In this document: positions 35,301-39,369 of the stretch, piece by piece
Numbering within the stretch: the first letter of the stretch is position 1
How the letters are laid out: every line of letters starts with the position of its first letter
Source of the DNA: Cristatella mucedo
Taxonomy: Eukaryota > Bryozoa > Phylactolaemata > Cristatellidae
Direction of reading: 5' to 3'
NCBI GenBank assembly: GCA_009760855.2
Contig: WPIO01000002.1
Location: 15,669,001 to 15,733,000 of the forward strand
DNA length: 64,000 nt
Position numbers and translations under genes: made by a program
The notes under the pieces: model-generated
Seen by the model: only the letters and a program-made list of their open reading frames with translations
Databases searched by the model: none
Told to the model about the DNA's origin: nothing

Positions 35301-37771
35301 GGCCTGTGCAATTAGGCGCTTAGAGTTTGTGCAAAACTCTGAAGCCAAGGTTATGTGTCGCAAGCATTGCGGCTGCCACATTACACCACTGTTGACCTGC
35401 ACTTGCTCCCAATCAAGCAGCTTATCGACTTCATAGTGTTTTTTCACTCACTTTGAGGTCCTTTCATTCTATTGCTCCGACTTACCTATCGGAGCAATTA
35501 TCCAACCAGGCTAGGCATTGTACTACTAGTTCTTCTGATTAAATCGTTTAGCTGGGTCTCAAACCAGCCTCACCATCTTTAAAGACCGCAACTCCAGGGC
35601 GTATATACTCCTAAAGCCGGGAAATCACTCCCGACTGACGTCTCGTCATCCCCCGACTTAACATTTAAAAAGAAGTTAAGAGCACACTTTTTTCCCCACA
35701 GCTGTTGCGGGGTCCAAATAGAGTATCGTTTCCGTGCTTGCTGCTGCCGTGCATGTTATCACTAACCATATTGACATATTTTGCTTGCAGTATATGTCAA
35801 GTGGCTGATCGATACTAAGTTGTCTGAAGGCACACTATAAATATCTTGGATTAATATTAATATTATTAGACATGGATAGCTTTAGTAACTTCCTCCCAGT
35901 CTCCCTCTTGGCGTTCCTAGTATGAAATTGTGCATGTTACCATAAGCCGTTTGATCATGCTTTTTTTATAACTAATGTATGTAAAGTGCATGGAAAGAGA
36001 TTATCCGTATGATGGTGCAATATAAATGCATTGGCTAAGATTCTTGAATGCATAACAGCAGACCAGCTAAACTCTTGCATTGAAACTTCAAACCCAGCAA
36101 GGAATTTGCATTCGGTATTTTACTCCACATACACACATCGGCACTGTTGCCAGTTACTACCTTTTTCAGGAATACATACTGGCATAGTTTTCTGCTAGTT
36201 CTGCTTGATCACCTGGCAGCATTTAATACCATTGATAACCAATTTCTTATTGAGCTCCTACCAGGACTAGGTCTGTCTTGAGCACTTATTAATATGCCTG
36301 GGTATCACTGTCACTGCACAATAGCATGTACTGCAATAGTTTGGTCCTATCTTGATGGTGGAGTCAGAGACCGATATCAATGGGAAACAGTAATAGGGTT
36401 AGCCTTTAAAGTATAGGGCATCCGAGGTATCTGCTCTTGATCCACTTCTTTTAGCAATTACTACTCCCACTTTTGCCAATTTAATTGCAAAGTTCAGTCT
36501 TCATTATCTTCATTTCTGTATGGAATACTACCCAGCAATACCCGTGCTTGATCCTCTCCAGCCTATGGATAGTCAAACTCACTTGCATCATTTACTGCTG
36601 ACATTCGCACCTGGAAGGCTGCACTTTTTCCAATGGAATGGGACATAGTCTCACTAAGACATTGGAAAGCCTAACCCTCAAAATAGGCTCAGACAATATG
36701 CTCTTCTGTTCCAAAGCGAACTTCAACTAGATGACCTCACCAGATCCCGTGTCAAATGTTCCTACATTCAAGTGATACTATAAAAATGTGGGCCAGCTTA
36801 GTCATGCTGGTCTTTGTATTTATGAAGCCCTATCTATACTTCTTGCACCCGCTGTTTGCAGGCCTTCCTGACTGTACAGTTACACTCATACAGTTGAAGC
36901 AAAATTCTGGTGGTTGGCCTTTCAGTCATGATAGTCGCAACTGCCACAGTGCATCATTTATCGCTCACCTGCACTAGCTTCTCATCAAGCAGCATATGGA
37001 TATCAGGGTCCTGTCTCACACCCACGGTCCCTTTATTTTCTTCTTCCTGTCTACCTTCTGAAATACGTTCTGATTAGACCTTGCATAAAACTGAGTGCTC
37101 GTCTGAATCAAGTGTCTTAGCTATGCCTCAAACCACCTTGAATTGCCCTTGGAGACCTTTCTTTCAGTTCGCTTGCTCCCAAAGCCTCGAACTCACTCCT
37201 GACTGATGTCAGGACTTCCCTTGACTTGACATTTAAGGTGAAGCTAAAAATGCTCACTTTGGTTTAGGTATTCATATGCATGCTGGCAGAATTTCAGCTC
37301 GCGTAAAATTGGTATTAAAAGAAATTTCTTTCTCAGGGAGCTCAACAATTGCCTTATTAATGTTATTAGTTCCTCACTTTCGCTTACAGTGCAGCTATAA
37401 CAGTACCACACCGAGCATCTTACTGGCGACCACAGGTGCTTTTTTCCGGTGGCTGGTTCCGGTGTGTCATAAGCCTATTCAAACATATAATCGAGATCAT
37501 TGCAAATCTTTTTAAATGTAGGCAGATTGGTTGGCTCAAAGTCCGGCTGTTTATTGTGCAAAAAGTTTATTGAAGCGACAGATTGAGCAATCTTCTGGAC
37601 TTACATGTCGTACATGTCGTTCTATGTGATCCATGTTTTCAGGCTGCTGTGATGAATGAGCTGGGTTACGCCGACCAGCGCAATCATGTCAGCCAAAGAT
37701 TCAGGAAGTTAGAGACGGAGCTGTCATCTGCTGGCTCTGCAGGATGCTGGAAGAGCACGACATGCTCGTAA
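889..37771 (+). CDS. ANAPC5: ANAPC5 orthologue, anaphase-promoting complex subunit 5 (5'-partial, multi-exon gene span)
   Basis: APC5 is a TPR-repeat scaffold subunit of the anaphase-promoting complex/cyclosome, the nuclear/cytoplasmic E3 ubiquitin ligase that drives metaphase-anaphase transition and mitotic exit. Fourteen exons on this strand give, in order, segments matching vertebrate ANAPC5 from its GLFLRHMI region to the C terminus. Examples are [35 protein letters not shown] and [11 protein letters not shown]. Exon phases join without a frame break from the third placed exon to the stop at 37769-37771. The first exons (the N-terminal domain before GLFVRSMI) are not in the window. Introns range from about 100 bp to 6.5 kb and are packed with repeats. 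The family assignment rests on recalled similarity to the human protein and is very likely correct. Single exon edges are predictions. Confidence 0.94.
1310..1425 (-). mobile_element. short family A LINE remnant
   Basis: A stretch including cttgatggggagccattgca and gacagacaag matches the minus-strand family A segment that encodes the conserved [12 protein letters not shown] region. It is heavily mutated. Confidence 0.5.
1426..5270 (+). other. ANAPC5 intron, mostly unique sequence
   Basis: Apart from the GT microsatellite at 3590-3679, no repeat family, RNA gene or convincing exon is seen. Short frames at 2945-3248 and 3889-4098 show no recognised motif and do not align with the missing ANAPC5 linker. 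An exon of the variable linker could be hidden here. Confidence 0.4.
3590..3679. repeat. (GT)n microsatellite
   Basis: An almost perfect GT dinucleotide run of about 90 bp with one early interruption (gtatgtgt). The C-V or T-H peptides read from it in any frame are artefacts. Confidence 0.97.
5281..5422. repeat. 71-bp tandem duplication
   Basis: Two head-to-tail copies beginning cgtgttgc (5281 and 5352), each ending in catttttttataactttt, with a few differences. It lies in ANAPC5 intron sequence. Confidence 0.8.
5423..6086 (+). other. intron sequence upstream of ANAPC5 exon b, unassigned
   Basis: The sequence is GC-richer than the neighbouring intron, with overlapping open frames on both strands (for example 5760-6020 on plus). 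None aligns with ANAPC5 or a known mobile element by eye. Part of it could be an additional exon for the variable linker. Confidence 0.35.
6087..6363 (+). CDS. ANAPC5: ANAPC5 exon b (QAFLLEHC...LLKMNPSL segment; 5' edge unresolved)
   Basis: The 3' part, from about 6253, encodes [14 protein letters not shown] and then [12 protein letters not shown]. It aligns with the QAEFFLSQQASLL and NNLLKFNPDF segments of vertebrate ANAPC5 and ends at ACC|gtaagc. The 5' part is in the poorly conserved charged linker of the protein, so homology does not fix the acceptor. The frame is open upstream to about 5920. Acceptors starting the exon at 6087 or 6105 would fit the phase-2 end of the preceding exon. The cag at 6259-6261 also looks usable but gives the wrong phase unless another small exon exists. 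The start coordinate is therefore a guess. Confidence 0.6.
6463..6671 (+). CDS. ANAPC5: ANAPC5 exon c (NLHHYFD...[11 protein letters not shown] segment)
   Basis: The acceptor is ccaattgtag and the donor is CATGG|gtatgc. The exon encodes [16 protein letters not shown], then NLHHYFD, then [19 protein letters not shown]. These match the vertebrate stretches YLNNLRVQD, LLHYFD and SLRYAALNLAALHCRFGH. This is the start of the TPR array. The intron before it is only 99 bp. The exon leaves in phase 2. It is the most similar block in the window and anchors the gene identification. Confidence 0.93.
6735..6868 (+). mobile_element. 5'-truncated family A LINE 3' end
   Basis: It matches only the terminal part of family A: the tttgcagcaaatgtaaagc block, the hairpin with gagattgagttctctgag, and a tail of att trinucleotides. 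It is inserted in the intron after exon c, in the same orientation as ANAPC5. Confidence 0.85.
7228..7838 (-). mobile_element. family A LINE 3' region, split by a family B insertion
   Basis: Bases 7228-7487 are a minus-strand family A 3' end (aataataagaataa tail, then the stretch equivalent to caaatgctgtaa and cttcttttaaat). The element resumes at about 7733 with gtgagatccagactctgagt and runs to 7838. Between them is a piece of family B (7488-7720). Confidence 0.7.
7488..7720 (+). mobile_element. family B LINE 3' end (nested insertion)
   Basis: It is closely similar to 31230-31460, sharing stretches such as ctactcactacctcagctgc and ctatgcaaaactctct. That longer copy encodes a different LINE C terminus. 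It lies inside a family A copy, so it inserted later. Confidence 0.75.
7840..9398 (-). mobile_element. family A LINE, 5'-truncated, reverse-transcriptase half, recently inserted but defective
   Basis: From right to left it encodes RT segments [32 protein letters not shown] (catalytic motif A) and VPLKYGVPQ. The frame is then lost near 9015. It resumes with [12 protein letters not shown] (motif C) and continues through the conserved C-terminal [12 protein letters not shown] domain to a stop at 8077. The 3' end is a hairpin and an (att)n tail at about 7840. Similarity to LINEs of the L2/CR1 clade is clear. Defects are 5' truncation near 9390, a frameshift near 9015, and Asp to Asn in the YADD catalytic box. 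It is nearly identical to the copies at 46.3 and 56.5 kb. Confidence 0.93.
9590..9800 (-). mobile_element. decayed family A LINE fragment
   Basis: The order of conserved minus-strand words (caatgctacgttgctgaaag, gatgtggtcatcagg, cttggaacacagcac) matches the family A segment encoding the [12 protein letters not shown] and DDHISS region. There is no open frame. Confidence 0.65.
10010..10970 (+). mobile_element. decayed family A LINE 3' half with internal insertion
   Basis: It begins around tttcagctgcatgcc and continues through the degenerate C-terminal RT domain and the tail cagaaagagatttagttctg, ending in ataattattat. Between about 10505 and 10690 an unrelated stretch (gtgtagccagaatttttatc, tagggggc) interrupts it and looks like another short repeat. 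Confidence 0.7.
10971..11686 (+). other. intron sequence, nothing recognised
   Basis: AT-rich intron leading to ANAPC5 exon d. I see no repeat family or open frame of note. Confidence 0.5.
11687..11768 (+). CDS. ANAPC5: ANAPC5 exon d (TPR helix, [17 protein letters not shown])
   Basis: The exon starts after ctatttttag. Its first base completes the split GGT codon of the preceding exon, giving [19 protein letters not shown] across the junction. It ends at GCCACT|gtatgt in phase 0. The vertebrate counterpart is ALQEAIRIAQESNDHVCLQH. It is separated from exon c by about 5 kb of intron containing several LINE copies. Confidence 0.93.
11905..11997 (+). CDS. ANAPC5: ANAPC5 exon e (SWLNYLND...HKSNELNLQ)
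   Basis: The exon lies between gtatccgtcttag and CTTCAA|gtaagt and is phase 0 at both ends. It encodes [12 protein letters not shown] and then [12 protein letters not shown]. It corresponds to SWLYVLGQKRSD and HSVKKAVHFGLP of the vertebrate protein. It is only 136 bp downstream of exon d. A stop codon lies directly upstream in this frame and coincides with the acceptor, which fixes the start. Confidence 0.9.
12037..12960 (-). mobile_element. decayed family A LINE 3' region containing a tandem expansion
   Basis: It starts with the aataataataat tail and the hairpin region (gcactttacatttgctgcaa) in minus orientation and continues with degraded 3' sequence. Between 12568 and 12860 a 73-bp piece of the element is repeated in tandem. 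The right edge is unclear. Confidence 0.75.
12568..12860. repeat. 73-bp tandem repeat, about 4 copies, within a LINE copy
   Basis: The unit beginning gaactgaaggtgcagtcgcc repeats with the same words at 12641, 12714 and 12787 (exact spacing 73). Copies are almost identical, differing for example at gcaggcttg/gcagacttg. The unit is homologous to the family A segment ctaaatgcacggtctccaaa, so it arose by local amplification of LINE sequence. Confidence 0.93.
13167..13650 (-). pseudogene. Tc1/mariner transposase relic (C-terminal half)
   Basis: Minus-strand frames contain [20 protein letters not shown] and [19 protein letters not shown]. These match the Tc1-type signatures around the second catalytic Asp (QQDNDPKHT) and the WPSQSPDLNPIENLWD motif before the third acidic residue. 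The two pieces lie in different frames and are separated by frameshifts. An upstream VMVW-type motif is also frame-broken. The element is cut at about 13650 by a SINE. Terminal inverted repeats were not found. Confidence 0.9.
13655..13820 (+). mobile_element. SINE family 1 (tRNA-derived), plus copy
   Basis: It has a pol III A-box-like TGGCACACTGGG at 13659 and a B-box-like ggtttcgaatcc at 13710. These are followed by a body with tatcgccactgcaagcagtg and gccgcaaaggctcttctgtt, ending in gctgttaaatgagc. The same body recurs at six other sites in minus orientation. This copy is the only one in the sense of ANAPC5. Confidence 0.85.
13821..15860 (+). other. ANAPC5 intron e-f, unassigned
   Basis: No repeat family or RNA gene is recognised. 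Short frames at 14105-14296 and 14596-15192 show no known motif. Part may be further remains of DNA transposons, but I cannot show it. Confidence 0.35.
15861..15934 (+). CDS. ANAPC5: ANAPC5 exon f ([13 protein letters not shown])
   Basis: The acceptor is ttttttgctacag and the donor is CCATCCAG|gtgagc. The exon encodes [16 protein letters not shown], aligning with YLASLGIQSLVQQRAF. It ends in phase 2. Reading through the donor meets a TGA at once, which supports splicing here. The downstream CTG-rich stretch is intronic. Confidence 0.88.
15985..16012. repeat. short CTG-rich tract
   Basis: Interrupted gctgctgctg repeats lie just after exon f. A leucine-rich frame here is due to the triplet and is intronic. 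A similar short CTG run lies at 11819-11834. Confidence 0.7.
16125..16253 (+). CDS. ANAPC5: ANAPC5 exon g ([12 protein letters not shown]), followed by a GC-type donor
   Basis: The acceptor caactttttag precedes T-GTG-CTG, and the phase fits exon f exactly. The 3' part encodes [13 protein letters not shown], matching IAQKTAIWRLYGR of vertebrate ANAPC5. The 5' part, [10 protein letters not shown], corresponds to the less conserved LMDALKDSDL. The only donor in the right place is TGCAG|gcaagt, a GC donor. Joining there to the exon at 22778 gives [16 protein letters not shown], colinear with YGRSTMALQQAQMLLS. The first splice is less certain than the second. Confidence 0.82.
16610..17450 (+). mobile_element. 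family A LINE, 5'-truncated 3' half
   Basis: It starts near cgaccacatcagctcc (the DDHISS region). A C-terminal RT-domain frame at 16729-17268 contains [14 protein letters not shown]-type sequence and [11 protein letters not shown]. The 3' tail has gtaaagtgcctagaaagaga and an att-rich end. The frame carries mutations relative to the best copies. Confidence 0.88.
17610..18640 (-). mobile_element. decayed family A LINE copy
   Basis: The order of minus-strand landmarks (tail, tcaggttgggaag, gagttcctgggtttgg, gcactgtctccaaatgatta, tcgtcattaagttaaaggac) follows family A, with many indels. No frame survives. Confidence 0.7.
18641..19235 (+). other. intron sequence, unassigned
   Basis: The segment lies between two LINE copies in the 6.5-kb intron after exon g. 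A 61-codon minus frame at 18928-19113 has no recognised motif. Confidence 0.35.
19240..20080 (+). mobile_element. family A LINE, 5'-truncated 3' half
   Basis: It begins at the [20 protein letters not shown]-coding stretch and carries the C-terminal domain with [10 protein letters not shown] and KAWNSPTTC. The 3' end is gcaaatgtaaagcgcctagg with the hairpin and a short att tail. The frame from 19160 is open to 19786 and then broken by a premature TGA. Confidence 0.9.
20660..21765 (-). mobile_element. decayed family A LINE interrupted by a SINE
   Basis: It is a minus-strand family A 3' region, starting with the caatacatttttattgcacc tail side and running to about the QLYLCFDP-equivalent zone near 21740. 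A SINE family 2 copy (20871-21007) sits within it with a clean target-site duplication. Confidence 0.75.
20871..21007 (+). mobile_element. SINE family 2: tRNA-like head joined to a LINE family A 3' tail
   Basis: The head has an A-box-like tggtccagcgg and a B-box-like gggctcgagccc. The tail gtgaagcgcctgaatagaga followed by ttaagttctcttggggctct is the family A 3' end. A 10-bp target-site duplication ttttaggcta flanks it exactly (20861-20870 and 21008-21017). This fixes its borders and shows insertion by target-primed reverse transcription. Confidence 0.93.
21768..21890 (+). mobile_element. SINE family 2, second copy (5'-shortened)
   Basis: The B-box-like gggtttgaaccc is followed, as in the copy at 20871, by gtgaagctcctggatagaga and ttaagttctcttagggtgct. 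It ends in AT-rich sequence. The 5' tRNA half is mostly missing or decayed. Confidence 0.85.
22310..22465 (-). mobile_element. SINE family 1, decayed minus copy
   Basis: It carries the family body in minus orientation: gctgatttaacagcctcatc, agcagcagaagagcctta, ggcaattaaggatcgctcac. The tRNA-like end towards 22465 is degraded. Confidence 0.75.
22778..22901 (+). CDS. ANAPC5: ANAPC5 exon h ([10 protein letters not shown]...[11 protein letters not shown])
   Basis: The exon starts after tctgccttgtag and ends at GATCAG|gtatca. It encodes [15 protein letters not shown] and then [16 protein letters not shown]. It matches the QQAQMLLSMNS and SFAVALCHLAELHAEQ regions of the vertebrate protein. Entry needs two bases from exon g and exit is in phase 0. 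Confidence 0.92.
23297..23342. repeat. (CT)n microsatellite inside the LINE tail
   Basis: A CT run of about 46 bp replaces the ctctttctagg segment of the family A 3' hairpin, so it expanded in place within the element. Confidence 0.93.
23626..23805 (-). mobile_element. SINE family 1, well preserved minus copy
   Basis: Read on the minus strand it has A-box-like and B-box-like (GGTTCGATTCC) elements, then the shared body with TATCGCCACTGCAAGCGGTG and AAAGGCTCTACTGTCGC, and an AT-rich tail (aaataaataaat on plus). It is the best copy for deriving the tRNA head. Secondary-structure folding would identify the source tRNA. Confidence 0.9.
24496..24692 (+). CDS. ANAPC5: ANAPC5 exon i ([14 protein letters not shown]...ITAINQIEG)
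   Basis: The acceptor is ctctgtttgcag (chosen over an upstream cag at 24478 because of alignment length) and the donor is CTCAG|gtaaca. The exon encodes [18 protein letters not shown], then QLSPLWMF, then [15 protein letters not shown]. Vertebrate equivalents are SEVLKHLKERFPPNSQ, AQLWML and VTGITALNSIEGVYR. This is a TPR region of the scaffold. It leaves in phase 2 inside an arginine codon. Confidence 0.94.
24693..25298 (+). other. intron i-j proximal part, unassigned
   Basis: I see no repeat family, RNA gene or supported exon here. Confidence 0.4.
25300..25440 (-). mobile_element. short family A LINE 3' end
   Basis: It carries the tail (aataagaataataat) and hairpin-side words (gagaactcaatttctttcta, gaagcatgatcgaatggtta) in minus orientation. 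Only the terminal part is present. Confidence 0.75.
25441..26155. other. intron segment, possible unidentified repeat
   Basis: A minus-strand frame at 25873-26085 encodes [20 protein letters not shown], which I do not recognise. The stretch lies between two LINE remnants and may be part of another mobile element. Confidence 0.3.
26160..26670 (-). mobile_element. family A LINE fragment interrupted by a SINE
   Basis: Minus-orientation landmarks gcttgatagggagccagtgc and, after the SINE, agcaagcagtgaattacaga and atgcatggaccaac match the family A C-terminal RT region. The intervening 26285-26452 is SINE family 1. Confidence 0.85.
26285..26452 (-). mobile_element. SINE family 1, minus copy nested in LINE
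   Basis: It carries the body words caacagcctcttttctatag, cttgcagtggcaattaagga and the tRNA-like end accgccttaccgagtgtgcc. It interrupts the family A fragment, so it is younger than that insertion. Confidence 0.88.
26906..27022 (+). CDS. ANAPC5: ANAPC5 exon j ([19 protein letters not shown])
   Basis: The exon lies between tgtatttgtag and GATCAG|gtgctt. It encodes [19 protein letters not shown], a TPR motif matching YRKAVVLQAQNQMSEAHKLL, then [20 protein letters not shown]. Both ends split arginine codons. The exon sits inside a frame that stays open from 26745 to 27458, so retention of the downstream intron would add an in-frame tail and not terminate at once. There is no evidence that this is used. 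Confidence 0.9.
27464..27770. repeat. pyrimidine-rich low-complexity tract
   Basis: Long ctctct/tctctc-rich sequence with few purines lies in the intron before exon k. Frames reading as S/L/F-rich peptides come from composition. Confidence 0.8.
28069..28216 (+). CDS. ANAPC5: ANAPC5 exon k ([13 protein letters not shown]...RLAIGRMQ)
   Basis: The acceptor is cattgtcgctgcag and the donor is ATGCAG|gttctg. The exon encodes [19 protein letters not shown] and then [15 protein letters not shown]. It matches VLLSVAELYWRSSSPTIAL and YLASETVLNLAFAQ of the vertebrate protein. It leaves in phase 0. It is GC-richer than the surrounding intron. Confidence 0.92.
28217..28780 (+). other. intron k-l proximal part, unassigned
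   Basis: AT-leaning intron sequence with no recognised repeat or RNA gene. Confidence 0.45.
28781..29247. mobile_element. non-autonomous pogo/Tc1-mariner-type DNA transposon with TIRs
   Basis: The 467-bp element has imperfect terminal inverted repeats of about 25 bp: ctgtattttaccgagtataa at the left, and the complement of ttatatatggtaaaatgcag at the right. The flanking dinucleotide TA on both sides is the expected target duplication. Inside, 28970-29110 encodes Asp/Glu-rich segments ([29 protein letters not shown]) like the acidic C-terminal tail of pogo-type transposases. It is probably an internal-deletion derivative. Confidence 0.83.
29536..30153 (-). CDS. hypothetical 205-codon open frame, unrecognised
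   Basis: This is an uninterrupted ATG-to-TAA frame of 618 bases on the strand opposite ANAPC5, within the intron between exons k and l. It is the longest frame in the window not explained by a repeat or an ANAPC5 exon. The product is Cys-rich and Thr/Ser-rich, with no signal peptide, clear membrane segment or known motif. A stop lies six bases upstream of the ATG. It may be a chance frame, an exon of a nested gene, or part of an unknown mobile element. No function is proposed. Confidence 0.25.
   Translation of the reverse strand: MVEKEAWSKCRQTRSPSPLTSKVAIHKLLRQTSTHNKQGPKVLRMCAWYIAIQSVVCLQGTPGPQCCANQCHYFKNHNINRLMGTVHRMLEALSPAYELCPFLTQVESCSWIPVLKEEDGLMGNVSQGKPKCLPCLLVSLTMMQSSSESTTWPHPFTRPVMTANTLLAVTALIFSARYGTLFDNRYQFTSTCLVLQMECLAWTIG
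30230..30765 (-). mobile_element. family A LINE 3' region
   Basis: The tail aataataataatgcatttgt, hairpin region and downstream minus-strand words (gactcaacaaatgctgtgat, gacgcaagtcgggagtgagt, gatagataggctggagcc) match family A in order. It ends against a family B copy at about 30765. Confidence 0.87.
30765..31470 (+). mobile_element. family B LINE, C-terminal RT domain and 3' UTR
   Basis: The plus-strand frame encodes [15 protein letters not shown]-like sequence, [29 protein letters not shown] and [16 protein letters not shown]. This is the conserved C-terminal region of L2/CR1-clade non-LTR retrotransposons, clearly different from family A. One TGA interrupts it near 30948. The 3' end repeats gcattatattacattacatc. 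Confidence 0.85.
31500..31640 (-). mobile_element. family A LINE fragment
   Basis: Minus-orientation words cagatgtcatcaatacatgc and gctggagggctgggagga match the family A stretch encoding CFDPSQPS and CIDDIRTW. Confidence 0.75.
31700..32860 (-). mobile_element. decayed family A LINE split by a family B insertion
   Basis: Bases 31700-32480 follow family A in minus orientation, from a hairpin-side segment (gagaacttaatttcttcctt) to the YADD-region equivalent (catagaagcccagattatgt). The element resumes at about 32740 with the stretch equivalent to ccactgcagagcagtgccag, to 32860. The gap is family B (32480-32720). Confidence 0.75.
32480..32720 (+). mobile_element. family B LINE 3' end (nested)
   Basis: It encodes [19 protein letters not shown] and then runs into the same 3' sequence as 31230-31460 (ttctgagctgctacttccat, gagttacagacagagataca). 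It interrupts a family A copy. Confidence 0.82.
32868..33085 (-). mobile_element. SINE family 1 with internal 33-bp tandem duplication
   Basis: The minus copy carries the B-box-like ggattcgaaccc complement and the tRNA-like end gcaccttacctctgggctat. A 33-bp unit starting gtagcagcagacgtgcctaa occurs twice in tandem (32907 and 32940), lengthening this copy. Confidence 0.88.
33442..33610 (+). CDS. ANAPC5: ANAPC5 exon l ([17 protein letters not shown]...LLLARCNVV)
   Basis: The acceptor is gcatgctttacag and the predicted donor is AGAAACG|gtactg. It encodes [20 protein letters not shown] and then [16 protein letters not shown]. These match LILGIPEQALSLLHMAIEPI and GRAMFLVAKCQVAS. Exit is in phase 1. 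The exact donor lies in a variable loop and could be slightly different; the phase agrees with the next exon. Confidence 0.9.
33742..33836 (+). CDS. ANAPC5: ANAPC5 exon m ([16 protein letters not shown]...EAYLLQ)
   Basis: The exon starts after gattgcctgtttgcag and ends at TTGCAG|gtaagt. It encodes a helix, [19 protein letters not shown], then SLKEAYLLQ. It aligns with LEAAIENLNEAKNYFAKVD and RIRDVVYFQ. The intron before it is short (131 bp) and contains a run of ten G residues. Confidence 0.9.
33837..34235 (+). other. intron m-n proximal part, unassigned
   Basis: No repeat family, RNA gene or exon is recognised. Confidence 0.45.
34240..34385 (-). mobile_element. SINE family 1, decayed minus copy
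   Basis: Body words ggatttaacagccttattta and cgcagcttgcagtagg match the family in minus orientation. The tRNA-like end is degraded. Confidence 0.75.
34440..35870 (+). mobile_element. decayed family A LINE, RT domain to 3' end
   Basis: Plus-strand residues equivalent to [16 protein letters not shown] (near 34500), the motif A region (34600-34640), the YADD region (near 34880) and the C-terminal domain (35150-35560) occur in order but in changing frames with many indels. It ends with a degraded 3' tail near 35860. Confidence 0.8.
35871..37270 (+). mobile_element. second decayed family A LINE in the same orientation, with a short tail fragment inside
   Basis: A piece equivalent to the NCRPVSLLPFLSKTL segment (35887-35920) is separated by a fragment with a LINE-like 3' tail (about 35922-36040) from the continuation at 36045 ([11 protein letters not shown]-like). 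The copy then runs through degenerate motif A and C-terminal regions to about 37260. No frame survives. Confidence 0.75.
37643..37771 (+). CDS. ANAPC5: ANAPC5 terminal exon n ([22 protein letters not shown], stop)
   Basis: The acceptor is gatccatgttttcag. The exon encodes [20 protein letters not shown] and RKLETELSS, matching ARLYHTLGKTQERNRCAMLF and RQLHQELPS at the vertebrate C terminus. It then has a 13-residue tail without similarity before TAA at 37769-37771. It is 3.8 kb from the previous exon, across degenerate LINE copies. Confidence 0.9.
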   Translation, partial: AAVMNELGYADQRNHVSQRFRKLETELSSAGSAGCWKSTTCS

Positions 37772-38634
37772 GATGAGCTGCCGGTGCGCCGGGGCGACGA
37801 GAAGAAGGGCTCCACGACTCGGCACCGAGTGATGTCAGAACAAGCCCTACTGGGGATAGTATTTATATTATTGTCAAGTTCCGTATCTGCTAGCGATCAG
37901 AAGCCATGTTTAAGTTCAGGCATTTGGAGGTTAAGGTTTTGACCTTATTATGTATCCCTAGCGGTCAAACAGCTCGGCCACTCTGCTAAAACCTAACGGA
38001 TTTTAGTTAATTGACATGAGTACACTAGGGCATTTCAGTGCCTAGTTTAGTAGATCGTCAGCAGAAGCTGTTTCAGACGCTAGCTTATGGTGTTTCGCAT
38101 TAAAAGTTGTTGTTCCTGACAAGCTTGTCCGAGGCAAAGCTTTGATGCACCTGAAGGTGAGTCGTGATGACAGATATTGCCATAAATCTAATGAATTTAG
38201 TATGCATCTACTTTTGCGGTTTTGGATAGACTTATGGAGTACAGTCTTTCAGCCGCATGAAATGGCCCTAGAACTAAGGCCACGTTGTAGTTGGTATTTG
38301 GTCTGGGGCCTATGTCAGGGCGGCGGGGAATCCATCGCTCGAGGCTTGCTAGCAAAAGAAAGGACAGAGAATCGCTTGGACCTATCTCGCAAACTACTGG
38401 CGATAAGACTTCTGGCATGGTGCAGTCTTGTTGGTCTCCTCATTTCTCTGGAGACCGAGTGCATGAAGCTTTCGAATAGAATTTGTCTCTTCCTTTTGCA
38501 TACTTTTCTGACTTTTCTGCTCCGCTTCTAGTCGTGTGACCATTGTACATCAGCGAGACATTCGGGACCCAGATCAATAGGCCATCGCTGCGGTTACAGT
38601 CTCTTATGCTGATTAAAAGAGAAAGCATCAACAA
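37772..38634 (+). other. probable ANAPC5 3' UTR and downstream unique sequence
   Basis: The stretch after the stop codon has no recognised repeat. An ATTAAA hexamer at 38099-38104 could serve as the polyadenylation signal, which would give a 3' UTR of roughly 0.35 kb. A frame of 129 codons at 38142-38531 has no recognised motif and is probably chance. Confidence 0.35.
38099..38104 (+). promoter_or_regulatory. candidate poly(A) signal ATTAAA for ANAPC5
   Basis: This common variant hexamer lies 328 bp after the ANAPC5 stop. It is supported only by position and sequence. Other weak A-rich sites cannot be excluded. Confidence 0.3.
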
Positions 38635-38790
38635 ATGTCGGCTAATTCAACAGTCTCATTTGTATAGTGGTATTTGAGCCTTCGTGGCTATCACTTTGCT
38701 TGTAGCCGGCAATACAGGATTGCTTGCTGCAGGTGTCAAACCCGAGATTTTTGTTCGTGAAGCTGGTGCGCCAGACACATTACCTTATAT
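38635..38790 (-). mobile_element. SINE family 1, decayed minus copy downstream of ANAPC5
   Basis: Words gctaattcaacagtctcatt, ttgagccttcgtggctatca and caggattgcttgctgcaggt follow the family in minus orientation. Confidence 0.75.
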
Positions 38791-38974
38791 CTTAGGAGTC
38801 TTGCAACTGTTGCAGATCGGCTATACTTCATCCCCGCAGAACTACAGCCATTACTTTTTGGGGCACCAAGCAAGGAGTGAGGCTGAACAATCGTTCTGGA
38901 TTGCAAGTGTCAGTGGGATTCACTGGTATAGCATGTGGCTAAGCCGGTGAATGGTCATGAGTGAACTGCTCCGG

Positions 38975-39058
38975 ATGGTCACCATGCAAATGTAAAGCAC
39001 CTAGAAAGAGATTGAGTTCTCTGGGAGTGCTTTATCAAGTGCATTATTATTATTATTA
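38975..39058 (+). mobile_element. minimal family A LINE 3' tail
   Basis: Only the last ~85 bp are present: aaatgtaaagcacctagaaa, the hairpin with gagattgagttctctggg, and a tail of att repeats. It is an extreme 5' truncation, or the 3' part of a SINE using that tail. Confidence 0.9.
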
Positions 39059-39369
39059 ATCTAACCATGGTCGTGTGGTTTCCACCGTTATGCATGGCCG
39101 TTCATAATGTGTCAGTATAAAGCAACGATACACTTTACGCCCGATAGAACTTTGCCAACGTAAGTGGGTTACCTATCCACTACTTAAGTCGACGTTCTAT
39201 ATGAATCATCACCAATCCTGTTCCAAGTAAAGGGCGGGTTTGATACAGCTGATTTATAATTTTTTTACGTTTATATTTTTTGCCTGCTACTTCATATATT
39301 TGATCTACAATATTTCTTGCATAACTCTTAATCTTTGATACTTGCAGGATTTCATACTTTATCTTTTAA
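39059..39369. other. junction into the AT-rich island, unassigned
   Basis: The base composition shifts to clearly AT-rich from about 39200. I see no feature in the transition itself. Confidence 0.4.
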
